Positions 1 through 14,100 of a DNA stretch of 27,945 bases are shown here, in pieces. The translations under genes and the position numbers were made by a program. The notes under the pieces were generated by a model that made no database searches, had not been told where the DNA came from, and saw only the letters and a program-made list of their open reading frames with translations. The DNA comes from Botryococcus braunii (Eukaryota > Chlorophyta > Trebouxiophyceae): NCBI GenBank assembly GCA_002005505.1, contig KV908362.1, forward strand, positions 744,702 through 772,646. Reading direction: 5' to 3'. Numbering within the stretch: position 1 is the first letter of the stretch; every line of letters starts with the position of its first letter.

Positions 1-190
1 CTTTGCTACAATTCGTGGCTCCGTACAAACTAGGGTCCGTACAAATGCAAACACCATGACACTTTCAACTGGCCACACTCACCCTGTCATCAAGCAACGT
101 TCACACATTCTTCAAACCATGCTCGCACTGTCATCGACCCACGCTGTCTGACATTAATGCTGTGCTTATCAAAACACTGCCTTTTCATAC

Positions 191-320
191 GAGAAAAGCC
201 AAGTAGAGCCAGCTTCTGTCCCTCTTGCATTTGCAGGAATCTACTTGCTTGTTCGGCAGGGGGTCCTTCTGTGCTGGTGGACGCAGCTTGGTACATTTTA
301 GAGAAGTCGATAGGAATCAA
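191..320 (-). CDS. Possible internal exon, unidentified
   Basis: The acceptor GATTTCTTGTTAG|TTGATTCC follows a T-rich stretch and the donor is TTTTCTC|GTATGA, enclosing 43 open codons plus one base. The text starts LIPIDFSKMYQAASTSTEG and includes MQEGQKLALLGFS. It is hydrophilic and does not resemble the EamA continuation. It could be a later exon of that gene, an exon of another gene, or chance. Confidence 0.25.
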
Positions 321-603
321 CTAACAAGAAATCACCACCTACAGTAATGGATCTTACTCTTGTGGAATAAAATCTCATTCTCAAACAAGAATAAACTTTA
401 CTCTTACAGAACAAGAAAGGTATTACACAGAACAATACATTTGATATCATAGAACAGATTAGATTTAACAGGATCACCAGGCAAGTAAAATAGCGCATCA
501 AAAGCTGAATTACTGGCTTGAAAAACAAGAAACAAGAAAGTAGCACACAAGAATAGCATCCATTACGCTCTCAACCTTGGTAATGTAATCACTTTGGTGA
601 GCC

Positions 604-930
604 AACCTATTGTTTGCCCCTGAAGGGCCACAGAGGGGAAGACCAGGAAAGAGGGAGGGAGAGAAAGGGGAGACAATAAAAAGAGGGCAGGAGAGAAGAA
701 AACTAAGAGGGGAGGAAGGGAGAGGGGAAAGGACATGGGAGCGTAAGAGCCAAGGAGAAAGAGAGGGAGGTAACAACAGGGAGGGGAACGGATAGCAAGG
801 AAGGGAGCCGGGGGCCGGGGGGGGGGGGGGGGAGGGTAAGAAAGGGAGGTATTACTGAGCAGGGAGGGGAACCCCAGGAAGTTAGCCAGAAAGGGGAGTA
901 AAACAGGGAAGGGGAGGTGGTGGGCTCCAC
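604..930 (+). repeat. Purine-rich tract with G run in EamA intron
   Basis: About 320 bases on the plus strand are almost all A and G, with many GGGAGG and GAGAAAG blocks and a run of about 18 G at 817-834. In the EamA transcript this would be C/U-rich. It has triplex and G-quadruplex potential. The open frames here on both strands are compositional. Confidence 0.75.
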
Positions 931-1135
931 TGCAAGTAGCCACTTTCTGTCATAACTTAGGCCAATTTTTTCCTAACATGTGCCTGTGAGGCACTTCTCT
1001 TGCAGTCACTTCCTCATATGCATGTGCTTCATGTTTACTTTTAAACTTGGGGTGCGGAAGGGGGAGGGGGGTGGCTTAAGGTACTACAGACAGTGGCTAA
1101 GATTTAAGCAACAAGCTTCAAGGAACATCTCATGC

Positions 1136-3306
<2,171 letters not shown>

Positions 3307-5965
3307 TCACAGAAAGGACCTGTCAGGTCCAGCACTCCACGATTGTGCATGGTGCCGGCCCCTGTAGCCTTGACCGCATCATTGTCCACCGTTGAATACA
3401 TCCCGGCACATACAGGTCACATGAAATGATGTGCGCATACACTCAATCAAGACAAGATTGTCAGATGATCATGCAGGATGCGGAATGCCGCATTGTGAAA
3501 CCGTTGTTCTCAACACTAGGCTCATCTGCCGGTTTGTGATCTCCGTCCCGAGGGGGGGACTGGGAGACTCGGAGTCCTGAGTCGGAGTCCCGACGGTCCC
3601 CATGGGGCCCGGCGCCCAGTACGGGAAGGCTGTTGTCACAGGTTGCTTGTCAGAGGCTTCGCAGCTGAGATGCTCAATGCTTGTGAGTTCAAAGGGTTGT
3701 GTGTATTCATCGCATTCCCCCTTTGGCCGTTCCCTCTAGGAGACAACGTAAATCCTTCCCTGGGTGTGGCTGCACACCGAGCTCTGCACCGATCAGCCGC
3801 TTGTGTTGTGAAATCAGAGTTGCAAAATGGCCTGCACATCAACCGTGAAAGCTATAAAAGGGGATAGTGGACCCAGAAGGTGATGAGACATGGATCAAGA
3901 GCTAATGTTTACCTCGCGCACTTTCTAATAGTTTTGGCAAATGCAGCTGGGAAGAAGATCTTCAGACATACAGAACAGCTAGGGGATCCTGTCAATATTC
4001 AGTACTGAAAGAAACTTCTGCACCTGAACGGTATGCCCTGCGAAAAAGGTTAACCCTGCGAAAAAGGTTGAAACCAACGCAAAGTTAGCCGTACGTAATC
4101 GAGGCTTTCCTGAAGGAACAAGCTTAATGACTGGTGTAGGTTTGGTCGGACGACATTGTGTCCACTTGGCGGTACAAGAAACAAGCAGTACTCTTGCGGG
4201 GATGACAATGTGGCAGGTACAAGACCCAAGGGACCCTGTTTTGCTTCCATGCCCCTGCCGGTGCCTGCGATGCTCAAACTGCACTTCGGAACAAGTGGCG
4301 ATGGTCTTAGGGTCGGGTTAGGAAAAGGGATACCTAACAGGACCACGCAATCTAGTTTCCCACGTAAATCAGGAGTATAATTCCGCACGTGTTTCATGTG
4401 CTTCTTGGATCTGGTGATGGGCTATGGATGATCTAAAAACCGTATATTCCAGGCTAAGGATGAATTTCACATACGGTATTGCCTCATGCCTTGTTTTTCA
4501 AAAACTCATTCTATGCAAGCTGTGCCTTGTGTCGAGAACATGCTTTCAATGTATGGCGTTACCAAAGATGGTCCTCAGCAACAATATGGAAGGGGTGTGG
4601 GCATTCATTAGTATAAACATGTGTAGTGCAAATTCCATGAACATACCTGTCAGTAACCCGTGCTGGCAGGGCATGAATGTTTTACTCACTTTTACCCTCC
4701 ACCTGAGCAAACAGATTGTCTATTCCAATTAGTCCTGTATCATGTGCCAAGTGTTGTCCGTTTCTTGGTTCAACTTCCTTCCTTCAATGCACATACTTAT
4801 GAAAAGCAGAGGCAGGCAGAGGCAGCCTTGCTTTATGCCTGCCTACTACAAGCCATCTCCAGGGCCCTGCCCATGGCTTGATATTGACTACATCACTTAC
4901 ATCTGCAGCCTCCACAGAGCAAAGGCAGGGTAGCTGTAAAGCTATCATCATCGTATCTGCTACAACACATCGCATATTGTGTTGCATATATGAGATTCAT
5001 CGCCCCCATGTCCTCTGGGGTGCAGCCAAACAAATACATAGTTTTGTGGTGGGGGAGGGAGGAGTTGGACGCCCCTCGGCCGCATTACCGGCATGGGCCG
5101 TTCCAAGGGAAACTGCAAAAGCAATACTGGGAGAGACTTGCCACTTTTAGTAAGAATGTTTACGCTGACTGCAGTGTAAAATTATATCTCCGCTTTGTCC
5201 AGTCCCGCTGTCCGAGGGCGGTTGCAATGCCCTCAATCCCCACTTCTGTCAATCATGGTCCTTAGAGAACCATCCAGAGCAGATGCAGGCCCCCCAGGCA
5301 AGCCTGTGTCCCAGTGGCTTATGTTTGGAAAGCCCTATCCATTCACAGCAAGGAGCGGAATGAGTACGGAGAGTTACGTCACTTAACAACGTAAAGATAA
5401 CTAGGGCTACCTGTTCAGCCTCTTCTTCAGAAAAGGAGTACATGGAAATTATATGCCTCTCGTCCTCTACATGGAAATCAATGCTGGGCATCTACCCCAC
5501 TCTAGAAATCGCAAATGCATGTTCAACGTTGGTGCGAAGCCACGGAAGGCCGCTCCCGTTTCAACCCCAGTTATCCCCGCTCAACTTCACATTAAAGGTT
5601 CTGGAAGTGATTGGTTGCTTGTTAAAAACTTTCGCAAGCCAATCTCTCCGTCTGGATGGGGCCTTGTTTGGCAGCTCCGAACGTTGTGCCTGTACTTAAC
5701 ATGTTCTTAAGGTCGTTATGCTGTCTGTCCCAGGAGACTGCTCCTCTTCAGTCGATACAGACCGGTTCAGAAGGCATGGATGGGGCAGTACAAAGCTTCT
5801 CAAACTGTGTGACAGTGAGCCCGCTGCAGACCAGGATTCCAATGCTTCTGCAACTTGGTACATAGCAAGGCTAGGAGGGGACCAGCGCAGTGCTAGCATG
5901 ACATTGTACCTGTTCATCCTACTGGGGTTGTTAAAGCACGCCATCTGTTTCATCTGCCGACGCTG
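3307..5965. other. Intergenic, upstream of the EamA gene
   Basis: No coding region was recognised on either strand. The EamA promoter should lie in the left part. An 18-base tandem duplication containing CCCTGCGAAAAAGGTT is at about 4036-4070. The short frames present have no family resemblance. Confidence 0.5.
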
Positions 5966-6056
5966 CTAACCCTCTTGACCGCCCCCTCCCCCTCTCTCTT
6001 CCCTTTCCCCCCTGCTCTCCCCCATCCCTTTATCCCCCCCCCCCCTTTCCCTCGGC
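5966..6056 (+). repeat. Pyrimidine-rich low-complexity tract
   Basis: The tract is almost entirely C and T, with CCCCTCCCC and CTCTCTC blocks and a run of 13 or more C near 6035. It resembles the purine tracts at 604-930 and 6940-7030 on the opposite strand. Confidence 0.75.
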
Positions 6057-6671
6057 GGGCCCTATGGACACGTGCAGGCACGGGAAGGCATTCACAACCG
6101 AACATGAGAGGCTCCAAATGAGGGGGTCTTCCTTTGTTTGGTTCACAAGTCTACGAGCATTCCTCATCTTTTCTGAAATGGGTGTCTCCTATTTTCTTCT
6201 TCTCGAGTCGACTAGTACTCTTCTCTTTTTTGAAACGTAACTCAAACAGCTAGCGCTGCTGTCTTATTTGCCTCCCAAGGCCTTTCAGGTTATTATGGTA
6301 ATCTAAGCTTCATGGGCTCGGGGTCTAGATAGGATCCTTGTACATCCACACGTGAACAAAAAAAATCTCTTTTACAAATATGGGGCAAACCCTTCAGAAT
6401 TATTGTGCAGGAGTACTGAGAAGGTCCTCAGGACTGTATGCACCTGTAGGTTGGAGATATACCTCTTCTTTAGATCATCGTGATACTGCTGGAGGCACAT
6501 TGGTATTAATGCTTCACCAGGACCTTGCGTTAAACTATATGGTTTACGTAAATAAGACATATCAAAGACATGTTACCAAAGGAATGGAGTTTCCTGTGCA
6601 GGTCTACCTGCCGGCAGGAGAATATCAAATATATTAGTCCAATTGGAGGGACCCCAGGAACAGTCTCTCAA

Positions 6672-6822
6672 GATGCCTGGTTGGGCAATCGGCTCATGAA
6701 TCCCAACAAGGGAAGGCTACATGTGCTTCCTTCAGCAGACAAGAAGGGTCAGTTTCTTAGTGCACATAGCAGACCTGCTGACCGACCCCTGAGGAGTATG
6801 CATTTCTTGCTGAACATGAGGA
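6672..6822 (+). repeat. Dispersed coding-like repeat, copy A
   Basis: The plus-strand translation reads DAWLGNRLMNPNKGRLHVLP, later HFLLN. It aligns with copy C (9100-9228) over about 45 residues, sharing DAW.G..L..P.KG, a following V.P, LS...R and H.LLN. Base identity is also visible around GATGC.TGG and CAAGGG.A.GCT. Confidence 0.5.
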
Positions 6823-6939
6823 CCCGTCTTCTGCCTACAAAATAGCCTGACTATGGCAGCCTCAGGTTGGTCGAGATGCACATGTTTGCACCCGAAATGT
6901 TGGTGAGCCGACAGGAATTGCAAAGCAGACAGAAGAGAT

Positions 6940-7030
6940 GTGGGAAAGGGGGGGGGTGGGGAAATGGAAGGGGTAGAGAGGGGGCCGGGAGGGAGGGAGC
7001 GAGGGAGAGAGAGGGGGGGGGGGGGGGGCA
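6940..7030 (+). repeat. Purine-rich tract with G runs
   Basis: The composition is almost all G and A, with G runs of 9 and about 18 bases and GGGAGGGAGGGAG. It could form G-quadruplexes. No gene is seen. Confidence 0.75.
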
Positions 7031-7107
7031 GTGGGTACATTCTTACGCACGTGCTGTCCAACTTAGAACAAGATAATGCAGGCGTCCTGCCCCCGACGAC
7101 TGCGTAC

Positions 7108-7200
7108 GTTGCAGACAAGTCGGGGCTGAGGCTGTGTGTGGGGGGAGGGGCATTTGCAGGACGTAAGGATCTGTTTCAAGTGATAAACCAGCGTGACCCT
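7108..7200 (+). repeat. Dispersed coding-like repeat, partial copy E
   Basis: The plus-strand translation has VADKSGLRLCV, then GRKDLFQVINQRDPAKPADD. It is similar to copy B (LADRMGHVLV, then GRQDLFEVMQQN). The P.KG centre of other copies is replaced by a G-rich run. Confidence 0.4.
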
Positions 7201-7346
7201 GCGAAACCAGCTGATGACTCCTGGTGGGTGCTCTACTCCCGGATACCCTAGTATTTCAATGGTCAAGGCAACTTCTGCATCAGCAATATATCCTTTGACC
7301 AACGCCAGGCTGAGTAACATAAAGCATATGCCCGTTTGAACTTTAT

Positions 7347-7382
7347 ACCGCCCCCCCCCCCCCCCCCCCCCCGGGGGGGGTA
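7347..7382 (+). repeat. Poly-C run joined to G run
   Basis: A run of more than 20 C is directly followed by 8 G, a self-complementary junction. Similar C-run/GGGG joints occur at about 7505, 22237 and 24721, and inverted ones at about 811 and 20538. Confidence 0.85.
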
Positions 7383-7587
7383 GCTACTATAGTGTAATCT
7401 CATTCAATACTCAAATTGTAGAAGGCATGCAGCCTTACATTATTTTCTCGTGAGTTACGACCCATCAATTGGGTATAATCAAACCTGGTGATATTCCACC
7501 GGCAACCCCCCCCCCCTCCCGGGGGCCGGGGCCCCCAAACAAAAGGGGAATGGAGGACAGCCAGACAAAGAGAGAGGAGCGCCCCAA

Positions 7588-7865
<278 letters not shown>

Positions 7866-8502
7866 TTGACGATGGGTCCAAAAGGTGAGGAGGTAACGCT
7901 ACACAGGCATGAAGCTGCGCGAAGAGAGATAGAGAAAGCAGGAAGCACAGCGGAGGTGTATAGGCGTGGCAATGGTGTCGAACATGTATGGCATTTTGCC
8001 CTTTGAGAGCTGGTCTTCCATACCCATCGAAGCACATGAGAGTCTTTCGGCCTTCACTGAAGCATATGCCATTTCGTAGTATTTAGAAAGTCCTCTGCAT
8101 CACTTCGTCAGTCTCGCTAGGTAAACATTAGGGGCTTTGGACAGAAATCATCTGTGCTCCACTGCCATGTACATGTTGACCGGATCCTTTGTTCTGCAGG
8201 GGAAGGTGGACTCAGCGGAAAATAGCTATCTATCCAAAGGGGAAAGTAAACGAGTGGAATATCTTTCTTTTGGTATTAGTGTTGGATTTTGAATGCAGGA
8301 GCGCTTTCTTAGTGTGATTTGTTTGTGCAGAACTGAGTTATCTGTCAGCGACATGCGAGTGCTACAGTGCGAGGATGCGCCAGGTCTGATGGAGTCTCTC
8401 TGTTTTGACCGGCCAACAATCACAGCACCTCACCTAGTATCACATTGAACCAGGTTGCTCTACAGAGTAACACACGAACAATTGAACCGTGATGAAAGTT
8501 GT

Positions 8503-8655
8503 TTGGTTGGCTGACAGGATGGGCCACGTTCTGGTGGATCCCAGCAAGGGCAAAGCGAGAGCTCCTGGGCCTGAGCAGCGGCTGGGAAGGCAGGACCTGT
8601 TTGAGGTCATGCAACAGAACGCTGCCCGCTCCTCCACACGAGTTGATGGCCGGGT
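8503..8655 (+). repeat. Dispersed coding-like repeat, copy B
   Basis: The plus-strand translation reads WLADRMGHVLVDPSKGKARA, then LGRQDLFEVMQQN. GHVLVDPSKGKA aligns with GHMLIHPAKGKA of copy C, and GRQDLFEV with GRKDLFQV of copy E. Confidence 0.5.
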
Positions 8656-8753
8656 ACGATGTTCCTTCTAGTTTCAATGCCATTGAAAGAGTATTTCACG
8701 TAAGGATTGGATGCGCGACAAAGAGAAAGCGGTTAGGTCTGTGTCAGGTATCC

Positions 8754-8808
8754 TCCCTCGGCCCCCACCCAGAACAAGTAATCCCTCAACCCCCACCCAA
8801 AACAAGAC
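8754..8808 (+). repeat. 28-bp tandem duplication
   Basis: TCCCTCGGCCCCCACCCAGA and the following bases are repeated as TCCCTCAACCCCCACCCAAA with a few changes. Two units, intergenic. Confidence 0.7.
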
Positions 8809-8958
8809 AACCTATCGTCGTGGCCAGATTAATTTGAGAGGGGGACTTATAACAGAAGGGCAAGTGGGGAACATATCAGGCCCTCTGTGACTAAAGGTAC
8901 AAGAACACATTGACACATTAAAAGCAACTTTTTGCAACCCCGATGCGACCTCTGCAGA

Positions 8959-9426
8959 ATGCCTCATTGGAAGGAGCGTCTCAACGTACTTTTATTTTCT
9001 GTTGTCTTTAAAGACAATCAGCGCTGGCTAGCTATAGCATCACACCTTCTTCACTTACGCCTTGCGGTTTGGGAGCAGGGAAGCGATGGCGCACTAACGG
9101 ATGCTTGGATCGGGCACATGCTTATCCACCCAGCCAAGGGCAAGGCTTCTGTTCCTGAGACACTTTCTAAGCAAGACCACCTTTCTGGCAGTAGGATAGT
9201 TGCTCCAGTCCACCTCCTCTTGAATCACAAGGAGGGTAGGCGTCCTGGGATTTACAAAGGGTCCAGTACAGGTGCTATCTCAGAGTACGCAGATGCTCCA
9301 GGTCAACTTGCAGGAGCAGGTACACCTCTCGTAATCCCTCCTTATAGCCTTGCTCAAAACCATGTCTTTCCACGAGCCTCGCCCCCGGGAAGATGCGTGC
9401 TGGGTCTCCACCCTGCAGTGCTGTAG
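8959..9426 (+). CDS. Orphan ORF, 155 codons, unknown
   Basis: An open frame from ATG (MPHWKERLNVLLFSVVFKDN) to TAG. Its middle (DAWIGHMLIHPAKGKASVPE) is similar to other plus-strand segments at about 6672 and 8503. It may be a fragment of a repeated coding element rather than an active gene. No known family was recognised, and there is no promoter or splice evidence. Confidence 0.2.
   Translation: MPHWKERLNVLLFSVVFKDNQRWLAIASHLLHLRLAVWEQGSDGALTDAWIGHMLIHPAKGKASVPETLSKQDHLSGSRIVAPVHLLLNHKEGRRPGIYKGSSTGAISEYADAPGQLAGAGTPLVIPPYSLAQNHVFPRASPPGRCVLGLHPAVL
9100..9228 (+). repeat. Dispersed coding-like repeat, copy C
   Basis: The plus-strand translation is DAWIGHMLIHPAKGKASVPE, then SKQDHLS and HLLLN. 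It lies inside the 155-codon orphan ORF and is the copy with the longest intact frame. Confidence 0.5.
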
Positions 9427-9619
9427 AGTGTACTGATGTAGCCCAATCCAGCAATGGGAGGTCTATTTCAAGTTTGGTTTGTTGGGGACGCGGGGGGGGG
9501 GGGGGGGGGGGGGAGGGTGACCCGCTGTGCAAATTATATCGGCGCAACAGGCCCCCATGGTTCAGAGCAAACACGCACAGGTCCTGTGTTGAGGCTCGCT
9601 ATCTAGCAGGACACGTTAA

Positions 9620-9904
9620 GTGTTGGACCAACCAAGCGAGAAACTCCCTGTCCTGACAGCAATTAAAGCACGTGAGCATCTGCAATTACAGGGACTGTCA
9701 ATTTTTGATGTGGTTCGTCGACGTTGGGGTTGCACAGGAACGGACGCAAGGTTTTTCAAAGGAAAGCGGATAATAAAGCCTGCACCAGGAGAACGTGAGC
9801 TCCGGCAGGATGGGAATGAACAAGGTTGGAAGCTGGAGGGTGAGGGTGCTCTAAAAATACTGCAAAGAGCAAAGGATGACAGTACAACAAAGCCCTGGAA
9901 ATGA
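9620..9904 (+). other. Open, charged plus-strand frame without ATG
   Basis: About 94 codons are open to TGA. The text includes IFDVVRRRWGCTGTDARFF and ends LQRAKDDSTTKPWK. Composition is basic and polar, like coding DNA, and it lies 190 bases after the 155-codon orphan ORF on the same strand. No family was recognised and there is no ATG start, so it could be an exon or transposon remnant. Confidence 0.18.
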
Positions 9905-10462
9905 GCAACTCTATGTTGCAGAGTGTTCAAATATGAAATCAGATTCGAGTCAGGGATTGCTGCCATATAGAGGCACCACTAGCCAGCCTGCCTGGGGCAT
10001 CCATATCAAAGTGTGGGAACACTGCTGAAGATCATCTCCAGCCATAAACATCTGGCGGACAATGTCATTCCCGGGCTTCGTTGTTAGCGATCCGAGCTGT
10101 AGAGCGCTCTTGCATATCAAAGTAGACTTGCGTCAAAGCAAACCTTTACACAATTTGGACTTAATACGTTGAATGAACTGTACTTTAGTTTCAAGCAGTG
10201 CAAGACTTTGACAGGGCATAAGCGCTTAAATCTACCCGACGCTGAAGGCTCCAGGTAGAGGGCACATACACGTGAATTACAGTCACATAACCAGTCCAGA
10301 TGCTTAGTGCATGCTTGAATGGTGTTAGTCAGAGATGCCACAGTTTAAGGTCTTGGCACCTATTCCAATTGAATGGACTTAACGTGCTTTAGTAAGATCA
10401 CTATGACAAGCACAGCGAACTAACTAGGCAATCTAAATTACACCTGCCAGCCACGTACTGTG
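9905..10462. other. Downstream flank of CLASP
   Basis: No gene was recognised. The CLASP 3' UTR and polyadenylation site should lie here, directly left of the TAA at 10463. No clear AATAAA was identified on the minus strand near the stop. Confidence 0.4.
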
Positions 10463-10852
10463 TTAGGCGCGACGTCTTTGCAGGTAAATTGTCACCAGTT
10501 TCAATTGTGATGAAGATAGTGGTTCAAGGAGAGGGTCAAACCGAGAACCAAGGGCCATCCACAGGTCCACCAGGCATGCCACAACCCCCTTTCTAACGTC
10601 AGCCGATGGGTGGTTGAAGGCAGAAAGGAGGCCAGGTACAAGTTGCTGAGCAATGCTGAAACCATCATCTGCACTTATGCCTTCCAGCGCTTGACGAATC
10701 ATCTTGATGTTGCTAGCAATGACGGGACCATCAGATCCAGAGCTAGCAGCACAGTCTTCTGCAGGGAGACCTTTGGCTAGTGCCGCCAATGAAGTTTGCA
10801 CAGGAGTGCGTGAAAGCAGTTCTTGAGCAGCTTCTTCTGCCACTAAGCGGAC
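10463..10852 (-). CDS. CLASP: CLASP exon 12, C-terminal end
   Basis: The acceptor is GGAGGATTGCAG|GTCCGC, phase 0, and the stop is TAA. The exon gives 129 residues. It includes [20 protein letters not shown], then [19 protein letters not shown]. The ADVRK.VV.CLVD motif and the S.Q..LVTIY tail are diagnostic of CLASP. Confidence 0.93.
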   Translation of the reverse strand, partial: VRLVAEEAAQELLSRTPVQTSLAALAKGLPAEDCAASSGSDGPVIASNIKMIRQALEGISADDGFSIAQQLVPGLLSAFNHPSADVRKGVVACLVDLWMALGSRFDPLLEPLSSSQLKLVTIYLQRRRA

Positions 10853-11010
10853 CTGCAATCCTCCAGCCCTCATCTAGTCTCAAGCCTGTTACTATTCAAA
10901 CAGCATAAATGGGGAACCACCCTTTCTGTTCGAAAGCATATGGTCTGACACAGCCAGTCAGTCTTTAACCAACTCAGTTCTTCAGACAGTCAGACAGTCA
11001 GTTGAACACA

Positions 11011-11087
<77 letters not shown>

Positions 11088-11136
11088 GCACGCACAGACG
11101 CACGCAGGCGCCCACGCACACAGACACCCCCCCCCC

Positions 11137-11183
<47 letters not shown>

Positions 11184-14100
11184 ACACCGAGGCCCTGGCA
11201 TCCCATATATCCCTCTTAGCCTTCGTTCCCTCTGATGCTCCCTCTCCCTAGCAATCAGAAAATCTCCAACCCTGATGAACTCTCATCACCGCCAAATTTC
11301 CCTTGCCCACCTCCGGGACCCTTCATGCTTGTCCTAAATCAGCTATCATCTTGTGCGAGGGGAACGAACCTCTCTGATTCGATCCGAGCATGCAGCCACA
11401 AGTGCGGGGATGAGGCGGGGAACAAGTGCTTGCATTTTGTGGGCATATGCAGCACACAGATCCCGCAAACAACCAATGCTGGCCTCCCGGGCTGCCCAAT
11501 CAACATGCTCCATTGCCAGCAGAATTGCTGCTGATATGGACGGAAGCATACCCTCAAAACGCGAGGTACTCAATTGTAGGGATGCACAGGCAAGGCTCCG
11601 CAGCGCAGTTGGGTTGCCCCTCATGGCATGTGATATCAAATTATCCAGCTGAAATCCCAAGAAGTAACCTTCTTAGTCCCATAAATTGGAACGGGCCGCA
11701 AGACATTAGCTCCAAATTTCATGCTGCACTTCGCTGAGGTCAGGACATAGAGCCCATGGGAGTAGCGATACCGTTCACTCTGAAATAACGCAAGGCTATC
11801 TCAGCCACACAGTTCTGTGTCACGAGCCAACAGTAGGTCTCAGGGCACCAAGCCTGGTGCATACAATGTAGTCCTTGTGACCACACACAGAACAAGCCTT
11901 GTACATTAGTCCATGTGACATCACCACATTTTCCGTCTATATCTTATCCCCCATAAGCCTTTATACGAGCACCACTGGGTTTGCACCGACCAAGCCCAGG
12001 GGCTTAAGCAAACGTTTTCTTCTTCATAATTTTCATGTCTTCTAACTGTGGAACACTGACAACGTACATCAGTCACCTTTCAAGAACACGCCATTGTTCT
12101 AACACAACTCATCCACAATACGGGCTGCACAATTTCAAGAGTTAAGCTCTTATGCATGGTCCCTTGGCGAAGAAGAAAACAAATTGTTTGTTTTGAGCAG
12201 CAGAGATTGCATCTAGCATATAAAAAGCTTCATACAGGTGCCGCCAATCATGTCAAGTCAAGCAAATATGCAGGCAGTGTGGCTACATCCAAGTATGTAT
12301 ACAGCCAACCTCACTGCGCACCTCTGGAGCAGGGCTCTGTGATATGATGTCAGATTCAGCAGCGGCATCAATTCCTCTGGCTACTGTGCTCGGCTCAACC
12401 GCGCTTGGCACAATTTCCAGAAGTGGGCCTGTCAGTTCGCTATTATCTTGCAGCGAGATGTTGCTAATATCTGCTAAAAGGCGCTCTACCGGCACAGAGG
12501 CTGGGCTACAGAAGGGACTAGCAGCCTTTGCTTTGGATTTTGAGCGGCTATCATGACCTGCAAGCAGAACATTTCAGCAAAGAGTTTTGGGTAACACCAT
12601 GGAGATGGTGTCAAATATACAAGCAAAAAGGCACAGATGGAGTAGCCAGAAGCATAGAACGAGGCCTTACGGCAGGAATGTAGACTGCCAGTGCTTGTTC
12701 TATTGTCAGTCTCCAAATATGAGCACTGTTAAAAAAATTTACATGCTTACCTACTCCAGCAGACATAGGGGAACAGTTTTCGGCGGATGTTTGCCTGGCA
12801 TAAGTGGGACTCTGGAATGGCTGGGGGGCTGCTGCAATTGATGGAGAGAATGCGCCTCCAGGGGAGAAGGGATTTGGTGTTCTGGGTCTGGCAAATGACG
12901 AAGGAGTTCCTTGCCTTCCTCGAGCAGGTTGTCCTTCACAGCCACTTGAATCATCATCACTGTCAAGGTTTGGGGGCACTGGAGTTGACCCTCCTGTGCC
13001 AGAACACTGCCTCCTGCCACTTCCTCCTTCCGAGGGGGGTGTGAAGGTTGAGGAGCCACACTGTGGCCCATGATCCCTTCTCTCCAATACAGCAGACTGC
13101 AACGGTGCATTTCTTCGTTGCATGTATCGCTCTACAAGCGTTTCATCCACTGTCCAATGCGTTTCAGAAGCCAACATAACCGTTGGAGATTCCCGAGAAA
13201 CATCTACGAGCAGGGTACCATTGAGTTTCTCCCTTTGCAGTGCTTCTGCTGGGGTATGGGCTTTTTCGGAGATGGGGGCATTGCCATGGTGGGGAAGGTG
13301 ATAGAACGAGAGCCCCTGCATACGTAAAGCGTTGGCTAGAGACGTTGTAATCCCTGGAACAGAAGCCTCCAATGCCTTGCAGTAAATTTCCTGCAGCATG
13401 TATGACTTAATTAGCCAAGACAGAGGTTCTGCTACAATTGAGTTGCTGAAGTGTGGAGAAATTTGCCTCAACATGCTGGACGTGCAAAATCATGGTCACA
13501 ATCCACGCTCGCTAAACCTCAGGCGCAATCTTGCACCGCATAGCACATCCATCTCAATGTGATCTCGAGACGAAAGCTGCTGGTACTATTGACATGTGTC
13601 GTCCCAAGTGGTGTACTAGCTTTTGGCCTGTGAAATTCAAAACAACACGAGAGGAGCATACCTGCTTGGCAGGAGCTGTTTCAGCAAGGACAGATACCAA
13701 CAGATTGTCATCGATATTATGTATTGCTTGAATAGCCGCTCCAGAGGTTTGCCGTACATCATGATGTTTGTCAAGTGTATAGGGTAAGATGTACAGCAAG
13801 AATAACCTGAAAGTACAGACAAGAAGTGAGCAGTCAATGGGAGTTCACATGCACTAAACATGACATTTGCTGAACAAGGGTCAGCTTCAAGGCAAAAGAG
13901 GGGTTGCTGGGACAATAATATTGGCAGTATTCTTTGGGCTGCATAATGAAAGTTGGCAATTGGTGAATCTCCAGAAAGGGCGTGAGCATCATGCATCATG
14001 CAATAGCACCATGGAATTTCTCCCCGCCTTGCAAAAACTGGAATCATAGCCGGCCGTGATCAACAGTGGCCCAACATACAAACCAACTAGATTGTTCTTC

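Noticed and set aside
298..546. Hydrophobic 82-codon minus frame as the missing EamA helices
   Set aside because: The stretch is T-rich like an intron and lacks any EamA motif. Its end coincides with a plausible acceptor for the 191-320 candidate exon.
12611..13474. Full 287-codon frame as one CLASP exon
   Set aside because: The right-hand 28 codons are out of phase with exon 8 and the left-hand codons lie past a consensus donor. The exon is trimmed to 12751-13390.
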